Assembly: GCF_900113705.1 (NCBI RefSeq) | Contig: NZ_FOQI01000018.1 | Location: 36,213-100,212 of the forward strand | DNA length: 64,000 nt | Source of the DNA: Collimonas sp. OK307 | GTDB lineage: Bacteria; Pseudomonadota; Gammaproteobacteria; Burkholderiales; Burkholderiaceae_D | Direction of reading: 5' to 3' | Part shown: one piece after another, positions 1-8,119 of the stretch | Numbering within the stretch: position 1 is the stretch's first letter | Layout: the number at the start of each line of letters is the position of its first letter | Position numbers and translations under genes: made by a program | Notes under the pieces: model-generated | The model's database searches: none | The model's input: the letters and a program-made list of their open reading frames with translations, nothing else | What the model was told of the DNA's origin: nothing

Positions 1-312
1 CCGTGTATACGAAACAGCCAGTGCATCTCGGCGATTTCGTTAGAAACATGGGAGCGTCGCAAGACGTCGCCGGGCGTGGTCAGCGACCATTCATACGGTC
101 GAATTAGAGGAAAATTTCGGGGATCTACAGCATGGCGTGAGGCGGAGAAGCAGCAGCGCTGCCCCCTTCATTCAACAAGTTGCAGTAAAGCAACGTCGTG
201 CGGAGTAGCGGTTCTTGGATCCAAAACAGTCGGGCATGAGGGGCTTATTACCGTGTCGCTGCCTTTGACCCACACTCAAGACACGGGTGTCACCATGCCT
301 CAGTTTCGGCCA
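1..312. other. Window edge, no assignable gene
   Basis: This stretch lies downstream of the first TetR gene, which reads leftwards. The minus strand carries an open frame from about position 165 that runs off the window edge. It has no clear ATG or ribosome site, and I do not recognise its product. It could be the tail of a neighbouring gene or chance. Confidence 0.3.
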
Positions 313-909
313 TCAGCGGGCTGACCGCTTCCTCGGCTGCTCCTGTTGCGATTCTCTTTTCCAGCTATTGTCGTCCATCAGCCTCGCGAACAAACGTTCG
401 CGCGCCGCTTTTGAAATCGGTGATAGTCCGAGTAAAACGTTGAACGCAATACCGCTAGCGGCAAAATAACGAACCAGAGCAAGCTCCGGATCGACTGCGT
501 CGTCTTGCAGCTTCTTCATCTTGGCGATCTCCGATTCCCGGGATTCAGTCAGTAATTCTGGATTTTCGACCAGAGCTGCCAATATAGCGCGCGCCACCGA
601 GTGTGACTGGTTGGAGGCGGCCCTATACATAGCGATCTGCATAGAGAGGACCTGCTCAGTTTTTGATGCTCCCTCACTAGCCAGATGGTTTCGTGCAATG
701 CGATCGAAGTCCTGTCTCTGAAAGTCGAGCAAGGCCTTCAGCACCCCGTTCTTCGTACGGAACTGGTGCATAAGCCCGCCCTTGCTTATACCGCTTTCCT
801 GCGCCAATGAATCGAAAGTTAACCCTTTCACGCCCTCTCTGGTAAGGATTGCAAATGCGGCGTCGATTGCTTTTCTACGGGTTGTCTCGGAACGGGTCGG
901 ATTGTCCAT
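313..909 (-). CDS. TetR/AcrR family transcriptional repressor (copy A)
   Basis: A 198-residue one-component regulator. The N-terminal TetR helix-turn-helix spans roughly residues 8-55, with the recognition-helix region SKGGLMHQF, and a helical ligand-binding domain follows. I chose the ATG at 909 because the protein then begins MDNPTRSETT, matching MDNTTRSKLS of the second TetR gene at 1273. The longer frame to 1038 would add 43 residues that do not look like this family. It is divergent from the second TetR gene, so one or both may control the shared 363-bp intergenic region. The ligand cannot be told from sequence. Confidence 0.85.
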   Translation of the reverse strand: MDNPTRSETTRRKAIDAAFAILTREGVKGLTFDSLAQESGISKGGLMHQFRTKNGVLKALLDFQRQDFDRIARNHLASEGASKTEQVLSMQIAMYRAASNQSHSVARAILAALVENPELLTESRESEIAKMKKLQDDAVDPELALVRYFAASGIAFNVLLGLSPISKAARERLFARLMDDNSWKRESQQEQPRKRSAR

Positions 910-1272
910 TGTAAATACTTTTGTGTGACGTAGAAGCTGGCTATGGGCCGTCGGTGCTACACACATGACGGCAAGCTCTAGTGAGTTATCAGAATCGATA
1001 GAGTACATTACTTTCGGTGCGAAGATACCCCTTATCATTTCTGCATTGGATTTAGTCGAAAAACCAACTCAATTGGATCAAGGATTGCTGTGGCATTTGG
1101 ATGCAACGATGGAAGCCTAGATCCTCATCGCGCTATTCAAAGTCTCGCCATAACGTAAACGGCAGATGGATACCATGGCAATTCAAAAACAGACCAGAAA
1201 GATTGTTTTTTCCGTCATTCCGAGCTATCTTCACTGGTTTGGGAGCTCTCCATCCCGCAATGGAAATAGATA
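910..1272. promoter_or_regulatory. Divergent intergenic region between the two TetR genes
   Basis: This AT-richer spacer should hold the promoters of both TetR genes. TetR proteins usually autoregulate through palindromes in such a spacer, but I could not pick out a convincing long palindrome by eye. No RNA gene or extra coding frame is supported. Confidence 0.4.
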
Positions 1273-1842
1273 ATGGATAACACTACTCGATCGAAGCTAT
1301 CACGCAACGCCATCATTCAGGCGGCCCTGACCATCATCGGACGCGATGGCCCTCGTCGATTGACGCTTGATGCCATTGCACGCGAAGCCGGCGTCAGTAA
1401 AGGCGGGCTAATGCATCAATTCCGGTCGAAAGAGGCTGTGCTAAGGGCGATGTTGGAATATCAAGCCGAATACTTCGATGCATTTTCTCAGCACTACATG
1501 ACCAAAGCAGGTGCTACATCGCCCGAAGCCAACTTGTCGACACAGATCGCGGTGGCCCGCGAAGCCGTCACCACACAAAAATCGGTTGCGTTTGCAATGC
1601 TCGGCGCCATCAGTGAAGAACCCGGGCTCTTGTCCATGTTTAAAGAGATTGATGCCAAGAAAATTGCATCCATCAAGACAGAGGCCGTTGATCCTGAATT
1701 AGCGACCCTGCGCTGGTATGCCGCCAGGGGAATGCTTCTGAGTGCCCTGCTCGGGCAATGCTCCCTTTCGGAGGATGAGCGCCAGCGCCTTTTTGAGCGC
1801 CTGCTCGACAGCCAGCAATGGCTGGCTCATAGCAAGACCTAG
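1273..1842 (+). CDS. TetR/AcrR family transcriptional repressor (copy B)
   Basis: A 189-residue TetR protein with HTH at about residues 10-55 (recognition region SKGGLMHQF, identical to copy A) and a similar C-terminal sensor domain; both contain a VDPELA segment near residue 140. The two are clearly paralogous but diverged, especially in the ligand domain, which suggests duplication followed by a change of inducer. It lies upstream of the pqi operon on the same strand. The palindrome AACCGGTT over the pqi promoter -35 makes regulation of that operon by one of the two repressors plausible, though this is inferred from position only. Confidence 0.87.
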   Translation: MDNTTRSKLSRNAIIQAALTIIGRDGPRRLTLDAIAREAGVSKGGLMHQFRSKEAVLRAMLEYQAEYFDAFSQHYMTKAGATSPEANLSTQIAVAREAVTTQKSVAFAMLGAISEEPGLLSMFKEIDAKKIASIKTEAVDPELATLRWYAARGMLLSALLGQCSLSEDERQRLFERLLDSQQWLAHSKT

Positions 1843-2300
1843 AAGAACGCTCCTCGTACACGCCCTCTCGCAGGAGGCCGTGTGCTCGGTGGTGATAGCC
1901 CGACCATCTTCTGCTTTGATCTCCACATATCGGACACTCCTCAAAGGTTGTTCGATAGCTGACGCAGCGCCACAGAGCATAGCCCGCTGAACGGGGTTAG
2001 GCTCGCTCCTTTGCTATAAATGACCTGCCCTTTTTCCTCTGTTGCAAAATTTCAGCAGATTTTATAAATCAAAAGAAAACCGACCAACCGGTTTGCCAAT
2101 TCAATATTCAATGCTATATTCGCTCCCTGAGCTAGTGCGAAAGGGGCGGCCGGGAGTTGATCTCGTTATCAGTTGAATGTCGTATCCAGGTCCGTCCAAA
2201 CCGCCAGGTATTGATCTCCGTCACGGTCATGCCCCGCTCGTCTACCAAGTTGTGCCAGGCGATGACAGTCATCCCTTGGAAAATCTGAAGAGGAATTGAA
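1843..2300. other. Intergenic leader upstream of the pqi operon
   Basis: A 458-bp gap. The first part has no supported gene. An AT-rich segment from about 2030 to 2120 contains the likely pqi promoter, listed separately, leaving an untranslated leader of about 180 nt before the lipoprotein start at 2301. I see no riboswitch that I recognise in the leader. Confidence 0.45.
2086..2120 (+). promoter_or_regulatory. Predicted pqi operon promoter with overlapping palindrome
   Basis: A -35-like TTGCCA at 2093-2098 and a -10-like TATATT at 2115-2120 are 16 bp apart. The perfect 8-bp palindrome AACCGGTT at 2086-2093, inside a longer imperfect repeat, abuts and overlaps the -35. This is where a repressor such as TetR would block RNA polymerase. 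Promoter and operator are predictions by eye. Confidence 0.45.
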
Positions 2301-2966
2301 ATGTACATATCCATCAAGACAGGCCGGCTGGCGGCCATTGCGGCGTTCTGCATGGCGCTTGCCGCATGTGGGACCACGCAACCGAATTCGTATTCGGGAA
2401 TCTCGTCGTCATCTAAGCTAATGCCAAATCAGAACAATGATACCGGACGTGTTCCGTACAGTTATTCGACTTCTGCCAACTGGAAAAAATATAACGCGAT
2501 CATCATTGATCCGGTCGTGGTTTACCGGGGACCGGATCAACAGTTCGGGGACATGTCAGAAAAAGACAAGACTGCTCTTGCCAGCTACATGCAAACTCAG
2601 TTCGCAGAAAAATTGACGACCCGTTTCACGCTCTCCCGCGATCAGGCTCCAAACACGCTGCGCCTGAAATTGACACTGACCGGTGCGGAAACGAACACTC
2701 CGGTCCTTGCCACTCTTTCACGATTTGACATTGCTGGAGGTATCTACAACGGGGTGCAGAATGCACGTAATCGAGAAGGAACGCTGACAGGTTCTGTCAT
2801 CTATGCTGTCGAGGTCTACGACGCGGCGAGCGATCGCCTTCTCAGCGCCTTTATTACGAAGCAGTATCCTCGCCCCTGGAACCTGGGGGCCAGCATGGGA
2901 TCGCTGGCGGCATCGAAAGCCGGCATCGAAAAAGGAGCAGATGCGCTGGTTGAACAGCTGAAATGA
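2301..2966 (+). CDS. DUF3313-like outer-membrane lipoprotein
   Basis: A 221-residue lipoprotein. The signal peptide ends in a lipobox with LAAC at residues 20-23, so the mature protein begins at Cys23. The rest resembles DUF3313-type periplasmic lipoproteins, which have no established activity. A GAGGAATTGAA stretch before the ATG serves as ribosome site. Its stop overlaps the pqiA start (ATGA at 2963-2966), so it is translationally coupled to the PqiABC lipid-transport genes and probably contributes to the same envelope function. That role is inferred from the operon. Confidence 0.8.
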   Translation: MYISIKTGRLAAIAAFCMALAACGTTQPNSYSGISSSSKLMPNQNNDTGRVPYSYSTSANWKKYNAIIIDPVVVYRGPDQQFGDMSEKDKTALASYMQTQFAEKLTTRFTLSRDQAPNTLRLKLTLTGAETNTPVLATLSRFDIAGGIYNGVQNARNREGTLTGSVIYAVEVYDAASDRLLSAFITKQYPRPWNLGASMGSLAASKAGIEKGADALVEQLK

Positions 2967-3619
2967 TGCCAAACCAGGACGTTGCGCGGGATACGTCGAC
3001 GTCAGGTGCTGACGGTCAGCACCTGATCGCTTGCGAATATTGCGACACCGTTTACCAGCGCGCCGGTCTTGCCGAAGGTGAGCAAGCACTGTGCCTGCGC
3101 TGCGGTGGCACGCTATACCGCGAGAGCAGTCGCGCCTATCGTCGACTGCTGCCTCTAGTCGTGACCGCGCTCATCCTGTTTTTAATCTCCAACGTCTTTC
3201 CAATCGTCGAGATGGATCTCAAGGGCATCCGTACCCAGACCACATTATGGGGAGCAGTGGCGGCATTGTACGCAGATCAAATGTCGCTGGTTGCCTTGCT
3301 GGTGTTTGCAACCACCATCCTGTTCCCTCTGGCAGAGATGCTGATGATGCTCTACTTGCTTGTGCAGGTGAGACGACATCGTTTTCCGACTGGCTTTGCG
3401 CACATCGTGCGCAGTATCCAGATGACCCGGCCTTGGGGCATGATCGAGGTCTATTTGCTCGGCGTGGTAGTGACGCTGGTCAAGCTGTCCAGCGTAGCCG
3501 ATATACTGCCGGGCGTCGCCCTATGGTCGTTTAGCGTACTAGTGATCGTGCTGGCGACCATGCTGTCGTTCGATTCGCGCGACCTGTGGCAATACGTAAA
3601 GAAGGGGCAGCCGCGATGA
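2963..3619 (+). CDS. pqiA: Paraquat-inducible protein A, first half
   Basis: A 218-residue inner-membrane protein with one PqiA domain. Near the N-terminus two Cys pairs (CEYC at about residue 27, CLRC at about 46) form a zinc-ribbon-like unit, followed by about four transmembrane helices. In E. coli PqiA is a single protein of about 417 residues with two such domains; here the halves are separate cistrons overlapping by ATGA, so they probably assemble as a pair. PqiA works with the MCE protein PqiB and lipoprotein PqiC in lipid movement between inner and outer membranes. Confidence 0.88.
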   Translation: MMPNQDVARDTSTSGADGQHLIACEYCDTVYQRAGLAEGEQALCLRCGGTLYRESSRAYRRLLPLVVTALILFLISNVFPIVEMDLKGIRTQTTLWGAVAALYADQMSLVALLVFATTILFPLAEMLMMLYLLVQVRRHRFPTGFAHIVRSIQMTRPWGMIEVYLLGVVVTLVKLSSVADILPGVALWSFSVLVIVLATMLSFDSRDLWQYVKKGQPR

Positions 3620-4272
3620 ACGTGTCGCTGCCTGCCGGGCCGACAACTGCGTCAATGCGGCTGACGCCTTGCCACGCCTGCAGCCTGCTTAACCCGCGCT
3701 TGCTTGATGGCTTTCCCTGCCCACGCTGCGGCGCCGTTTTGCACCGTCGAAAGCCAAATAGTCTGGCGCGTACCTGGGCCTTTCTGATCGCTGCCGCGAT
3801 CTTCTACATCCCCGCTAACCTGCTGCCAATGATGATCACGCAGTCTGCGATGATGACCACGCAGTCTGTTTTCGAGATCTCACACGACACCATTCTCACC
3901 GGCATCGTCTATTTGTGGATTTCGGGTTCCAAGGCGCTGTCCATCCTGGTGCTGATTGCCAGCGTGGTGGTGCCGCTATTAAAGATGATGGCCTTGACGG
4001 TCCTGCTGCTCTCGGTACATTTCCGCTCCACCTGGCGTATCCGGCAGCAGACCCGGCTGTACCGTCTGCTGGAAGTGATCGGACGCTGGTCCATGCTCGA
4101 TATCTTCGTCGTAGCCATACTGGCCGCGCTGGTACGCGCCGGCAAGCTGGCCACTATCAGCCTCGGATCGGGGGCCCTGGCTTTTTCCTCTGTGGTCGTA
4201 CTCACCATGCTCGCTTCCCTGAGTTTCGATCCCCGCTTGCTGTGGGATTCGCTGGACGCAAACAATGACTGA
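3616..4272 (+). CDS. pqiA: Paraquat-inducible protein A, second half
   Basis: A 218-residue partner of the preceding PqiA half. It has the same architecture: a Cys-rich ribbon (CHAC at about residue 17, CPRC at about 35) followed by about four membrane helices. The start at 3616 overlaps the upstream stop in an ATGA motif. A longer start at 3586 lies within the upstream gene and is less likely. It overlaps pqiB by 8 bp, continuing the coupled operon. It corresponds to the second PqiA domain of the fused enterobacterial protein. Confidence 0.88.
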   Translation: MNVSLPAGPTTASMRLTPCHACSLLNPRLLDGFPCPRCGAVLHRRKPNSLARTWAFLIAAAIFYIPANLLPMMITQSAMMTTQSVFEISHDTILTGIVYLWISGSKALSILVLIASVVVPLLKMMALTVLLLSVHFRSTWRIRQQTRLYRLLEVIGRWSMLDIFVVAILAALVRAGKLATISLGSGALAFSSVVVLTMLASLSFDPRLLWDSLDANND

Positions 4273-5905
4273 CCTGAACTCGCCACATCCTTCTGCACCG
4301 CCTTCGCCACCGCGTCCGGAACTCCGTCACCAGGCGCGCTGGTTGCCTTCGCTCGTATGGTTGATCCCTATCGTCGCCGCAGTCGTCGGCTTATCGCTGC
4401 TGGTACACACGCTGTCCGAACGTGGCCCGGAAATCACCGTGACCTTCCGTACCGCGGATGGGCTCGCACCCGGGAGGACTCCGGTACGCTATAAGGCCGT
4501 GGATATCGGTATGGTCAAGTCCTTGCGCCTTGCGCCGGATCGTTCGCACGTGATCGCCACCATAGCGCTGACCAACGATGCGGGAAGTTTCCTGGCTAAG
4601 GACACGCGCTTTTGGGTAGTGCGTCCGCGTTTTGCCTTCTCCGGCATTTCAGGCCTGGAGACACTACTGTCCGGCACCTATATCGGCGTAGACGCCGGTA
4701 TGTCGGAAACTCGCATCCACACCTTTACCGGACTGGAAGTACCGCCGGCGGTAGCCACTGATGCCTCCGGCAAGCAATTCGTACTGCGGGCAGCGGATCT
4801 CGGCTCACTCGACATTGGTTCCCCGGTTTACTACCGGCGCGTGCGGGTAGGGCAAGTAGTGGCTTACCAGCTCGCGCCAAACGGCCGGGATCTCTCCTTG
4901 CGCGTGTTTGTCGATAAACCTTACGACAAGCTGGTTACTGCCAACACGCGTTTCTGGCACGCAAGCGGTATAGACATCAAGCTGGACGCCGGCGGCCTCA
5001 AGGTCAATACGCAGGCGCTTGCCACCATGCTGCTTGGCGGCGTGGCCTTCCAGGATCCTGATGATTCCAAACCCGTTGCCACGGCCAGCGAGAACACACA
5101 ATTCATGCTTGCCAGCGACCAGACCGAAGCCATGAAGGCTCCTGAAGAATTGAAGCCAGCCCTTGCCGTACTCAATTTCGACCAGTCCGTGCGCGGCCTG
5201 GCGCCGGGTGCACCGCTAGATTTTCGCGGCATAGTGGTAGGGCAGGTGCGCTCGATCGGGATCGAGTATCAGCGCGACAAAAAAACCTTCCGGTTTCCCG
5301 TGATAGTGGAACTCTATCCATCCCGCATGGGCTTCAGTCCACGCGACCTGGAGGATAAACAGCAAGCATACGATATCGCTGAAACGATGAACAAGCGTGG
5401 CATGCGTGCGCAGCTGCGCAACGGCAACCTGTTGACCGGCCAGCTCTACGTCGCATTTGATTTCTTCCCCAAGGCGCCGCCGGTAAAGATCAACGTCGAC
5501 GGCCCCATGCCCGAACTGGCCACCACGCCCGGCACGCTTGACGAGCTGCAGGCCAAGCTAGGCAGCATCGTTAACAAAATCGACAAGGTGCCGTTCGAGC
5601 AAATTGGCCAGGAAATGCGTACCTCGATGGCGGCGCTGGACACGATGCTGAATAACGCCGACAAGCTGGTGGCCAAAATCAACGGCGACGTGGTGCCGCA
5701 ATTCACCACCGCGTTGCAGGATGCACACAAGACACTGCAGGCGGCTAACGATACGCTTGCCCCAAATGCGCCAATGCAACAGGACGCGCGTCGCATGATG
5801 CAAGAATTGACGCGCAGCGCCGCCTCCCTGCGCGCCTTGACCGATTACCTGGGGCGCCATCCCGAAGCATTGGTGCGCGGGAAAGTGAATTCGGAGAAAC
5901 CATGA
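4265..5905 (+). CDS. pqiB: Intermembrane transport protein PqiB (MCE family)
   Basis: A 546-residue protein. It has one N-terminal transmembrane helix (residues about 28-48), then tandem MCE/MlaD domains, each beginning with a segment such as ITVTFRTADGLAPGRTPV near residue 58, and a long helical C-terminus. PqiB-type proteins form hexameric rings with a needle of C-terminal helices that spans the periplasm and moves lipids. The length matches PqiB (about 546 residues). Its stop overlaps pqiC by ATGA. It is anchored in the inner membrane, where it would sit with both PqiA halves. Confidence 0.93.
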   Translation: MTDLNSPHPSAPPSPPRPELRHQARWLPSLVWLIPIVAAVVGLSLLVHTLSERGPEITVTFRTADGLAPGRTPVRYKAVDIGMVKSLRLAPDRSHVIATIALTNDAGSFLAKDTRFWVVRPRFAFSGISGLETLLSGTYIGVDAGMSETRIHTFTGLEVPPAVATDASGKQFVLRAADLGSLDIGSPVYYRRVRVGQVVAYQLAPNGRDLSLRVFVDKPYDKLVTANTRFWHASGIDIKLDAGGLKVNTQALATMLLGGVAFQDPDDSKPVATASENTQFMLASDQTEAMKAPEELKPALAVLNFDQSVRGLAPGAPLDFRGIVVGQVRSIGIEYQRDKKTFRFPVIVELYPSRMGFSPRDLEDKQQAYDIAETMNKRGMRAQLRNGNLLTGQLYVAFDFFPKAPPVKINVDGPMPELATTPGTLDELQAKLGSIVNKIDKVPFEQIGQEMRTSMAALDTMLNNADKLVAKINGDVVPQFTTALQDAHKTLQAANDTLAPNAPMQQDARRMMQELTRSAASLRALTDYLGRHPEALVRGKVNSEKP

Positions 5906-6594
5906 ACACCTCTCCCAATCTGTCTGTTCTGTCTGCCGAACTGATACTCGTTGCTGCCATATTGGCTGGATGCGCGTCGCCCGAGCCACGTTATTACACA
6001 CTGGCACAGGCGGCAGTCATCGATACTGCCACCGCGCCAACCGTGATCCGGATAAAAGACCCGGCATTGATCGAAATATCTTCCGTTCATGTACCAGAAG
6101 GTCTCAACCGCACCAATTTACTTCTGGACATGGGGGGCGGCCGGCTGAGACTGATGGAACTTGATCGCTGGTCAGCGCCGCTTCCCGATGAATTGCGCGA
6201 CGCGCTGTCGCAGCGGCTGCAAACCAGTCTGGGCGCCGTCGACACCTACCGCCAGGGCACGTCTGGCGCAGCACCGTTGTATCGCGTTACCGTCGAAGTG
6301 GTGCGCATAAATGCCGAACTCGGCGGAAACGCTGACGCCATCATCAACTGGATAGTGCAGCGATTGCCAGACCGCAAAGCGACGTCGGGCCGCACGCAGG
6401 TAAAGTTACCGACGCCGGGCGGGGTGGGTAGCGTTGTGGCCGCATATCAGCACATTGTCATCAGCGCCGCCGACGATATCGCAACGGCCATACGCGCGCT
6501 GCAACAAGTATCACCTGCTCCCTCGGAAACGGAGACCCCATTGGCACGCTACAACCAATATCACGCCTCTCCCGAGAAGCAGGGAATTCCTTGA
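5902..6594 (+). CDS. pqiC: PqiC-type lipoprotein (ABC transport auxiliary, DUF330)
   Basis: A 230-residue lipoprotein with a signal peptide and lipobox LAGC near residues 21-24. The PRYYTL motif follows, typical of the PqiC/YmbA family, which sits under the outer membrane and docks the PqiB needle. The protein ends with an extended polar tail. It is the last gene of the five-gene pqi operon, and its start overlaps the pqiB stop. No clear rho-independent terminator is visible in the following 120 bp. Confidence 0.88.
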   Translation: MNTSPNLSVLSAELILVAAILAGCASPEPRYYTLAQAAVIDTATAPTVIRIKDPALIEISSVHVPEGLNRTNLLLDMGGGRLRLMELDRWSAPLPDELRDALSQRLQTSLGAVDTYRQGTSGAAPLYRVTVEVVRINAELGGNADAIINWIVQRLPDRKATSGRTQVKLPTPGGVGSVVAAYQHIVISAADDIATAIRALQQVSPAPSETETPLARYNQYHASPEKQGIP

Positions 6595-6717
6595 CATTAA
6601 TACAGCTTCGGCCGGCCCCAGCTAGTAGGACGGTTATTCAACACATGCAGTTTGCATACAGACAGAACGCTGGCTGCACCGCACATCAACCCATCTCACA
6701 CTACCAAGGAGCATTCA

Positions 6718-7182
6718 ATGATCTTCCCCACCACCTTTCGTCTCATCTGTCTCGCCGCAGTCGCCAGTGTCACGTTGCACGCGCACGCAGAAAGTTTCAC
6801 GTCCTCGGCCGTCAGCACCGGTTCGGCGTCTAGCGGCAGCATGTCTGCATCCCTGCATGGTTCGAGCAACAGTTCGACCGGTGACGAAAAGACTGCCGAT
6901 GGTAACTATCGCGTCATCGAGGTAGCCGCGGCACCCGATCGCGCTGGCGTCACGCGCGTCACGCGCGTCACGATGCAAATCGAGGAATCGCGGCAGCGCA
7001 TCGTGCTCGACCTGCCACAGGCCATTGTCGAGAAGCAGAAACTTGGCTTAGGCGATACCGTGCTCGCACAACACCGTGAGTACGGTTTTGAGTTCGCTCG
7101 CGCCGACACGCGAGAAGCGTTCTATCTCGTGCTCGCCGACGAGTGGTACAACGAACTTGCAGCGCGGCCGGTGACTCTTTGA
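6718..7182 (+). CDS. Exported protein of unknown function
   Basis: A 154-residue protein with a cleavable signal peptide (residues 1-24, ending AHAES), a Ser/Thr/Gly-rich low-complexity segment (about 25-55) and a compact C-terminal part. The start at 6718 is chosen for its AAGGAG ribosome site and the signal peptide it yields. Within the gene a 9-bp unit repeats at 6951-6974, encoding VTRVTRVT. It overlaps the DUF2145 gene, which suggests that the two function together in the periplasm. I do not recognise the family. Confidence 0.7.
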   Translation: MIFPTTFRLICLAAVASVTLHAHAESFTSSAVSTGSASSGSMSASLHGSSNSSTGDEKTADGNYRVIEVAAAPDRAGVTRVTRVTMQIEESRQRIVLDLPQAIVEKQKLGLGDTVLAQHREYGFEFARADTREAFYLVLADEWYNELAARPVTL

Positions 7183-8096
7183 AGGCCTTCTTCGCGTTGG
7201 CTGTAGCAGCGACAATCGCAACGGGTACCGCCCAGGCGCAGCCCGGTTCGTCCGGTTACTCGACTTCTTCAGCCTTCTGCGACAGCCCGCAGCAGCTTAC
7301 AGCTAGCCAGCAAGATCGATTGCTGCGCTTTGCCGCCGTGGTTCGCAATGAGCTTGATGCAATGGACGGCGACACTGCGTTGATCAGTCGCTCAGGACTC
7401 GATCTCTCGCGCTTCCACATCCGTTACTCGCACGCCGCCGTGGCCCGGCGTGACGAAACCGGTACATGGTCAGCGCGTCAGCTCTACTACGCCTGCGATG
7501 AAGCGCGACCCCGGATCTACGATCAAGGCCTCGCCGGTTTCGTCATGGGTACCGACGATCCTGCGCTCGGCTACATCTCGATCGTGCGGCTGCCGGCAGG
7601 TGCTGCCCAGTCGTTGCGGTATGCATCGCTCGACACATCGCGCGTCCAGCACCTGTTGGCTACGAGCTACAGTGCCAACGCCTATCCGTTCAGCACTCGC
7701 TACCAGAATTGCAATCAGTGGGTGGTGGAAATGCTCGCGGTAGCCTGGGGTGATCTGGGCGACGGCGACGATTTGCGCGGGCGCGCGCAACATTGGCTTC
7801 AAGAAGAAAACTACGCGCCCGAACCGGTGGACGTCGGCTCGCACGCGCTGATGTTCGCGTCGACATTTGTACCATTGCTGCATCTCGACGATCATCCGGA
7901 CGACGATCTCTTCGCAATGAAACTGAAGATCAGCCTGCCATCAACGGTAGAGACCTTCGTTCGGGAGCGCCTGCCCGGCAGTGAGCGCATCGAGGTGTGT
8001 CATGACGATCGGCAGATCGTCGTACACCGTGGCTGGGCACCGATCGCCGACGGCTGTCGGCCAGGCGAAGGCGATCGCGTCTATCCGCTAGGCTGA
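7179..8096 (+). CDS. DUF2145 domain-containing exported protein
   Basis: About 305 residues. Two starts are possible: GTG at 7143, or TTG at 7179 overlapping the upstream stop (TTGA). I prefer TTG because the protein then opens directly with a signal peptide (MKAFFALAVAATIATG, mature from about residue 20). The remaining domain resembles DUF2145, a proteobacterial family without known activity. It contains several Cys and a conserved NCNQW motif near residue 170. Translational coupling with the upstream exported protein is likely. Confidence 0.8.
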   Translation: MKAFFALAVAATIATGTAQAQPGSSGYSTSSAFCDSPQQLTASQQDRLLRFAAVVRNELDAMDGDTALISRSGLDLSRFHIRYSHAAVARRDETGTWSARQLYYACDEARPRIYDQGLAGFVMGTDDPALGYISIVRLPAGAAQSLRYASLDTSRVQHLLATSYSANAYPFSTRYQNCNQWVVEMLAVAWGDLGDGDDLRGRAQHWLQEENYAPEPVDVGSHALMFASTFVPLLHLDDHPDDDLFAMKLKISLPSTVETFVRERLPGSERIEVCHDDRQIVVHRGWAPIADGCRPGEGDRVYPLG

Positions 8097-8119
8097 CAAT
8101 CGGGTTGCTGAACAAATGG

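Noticed and set aside
1..165. Open minus-strand frame running off the left edge
   Set aside because: No start, ribosome site or recognised motif; too little sequence to support a gene.
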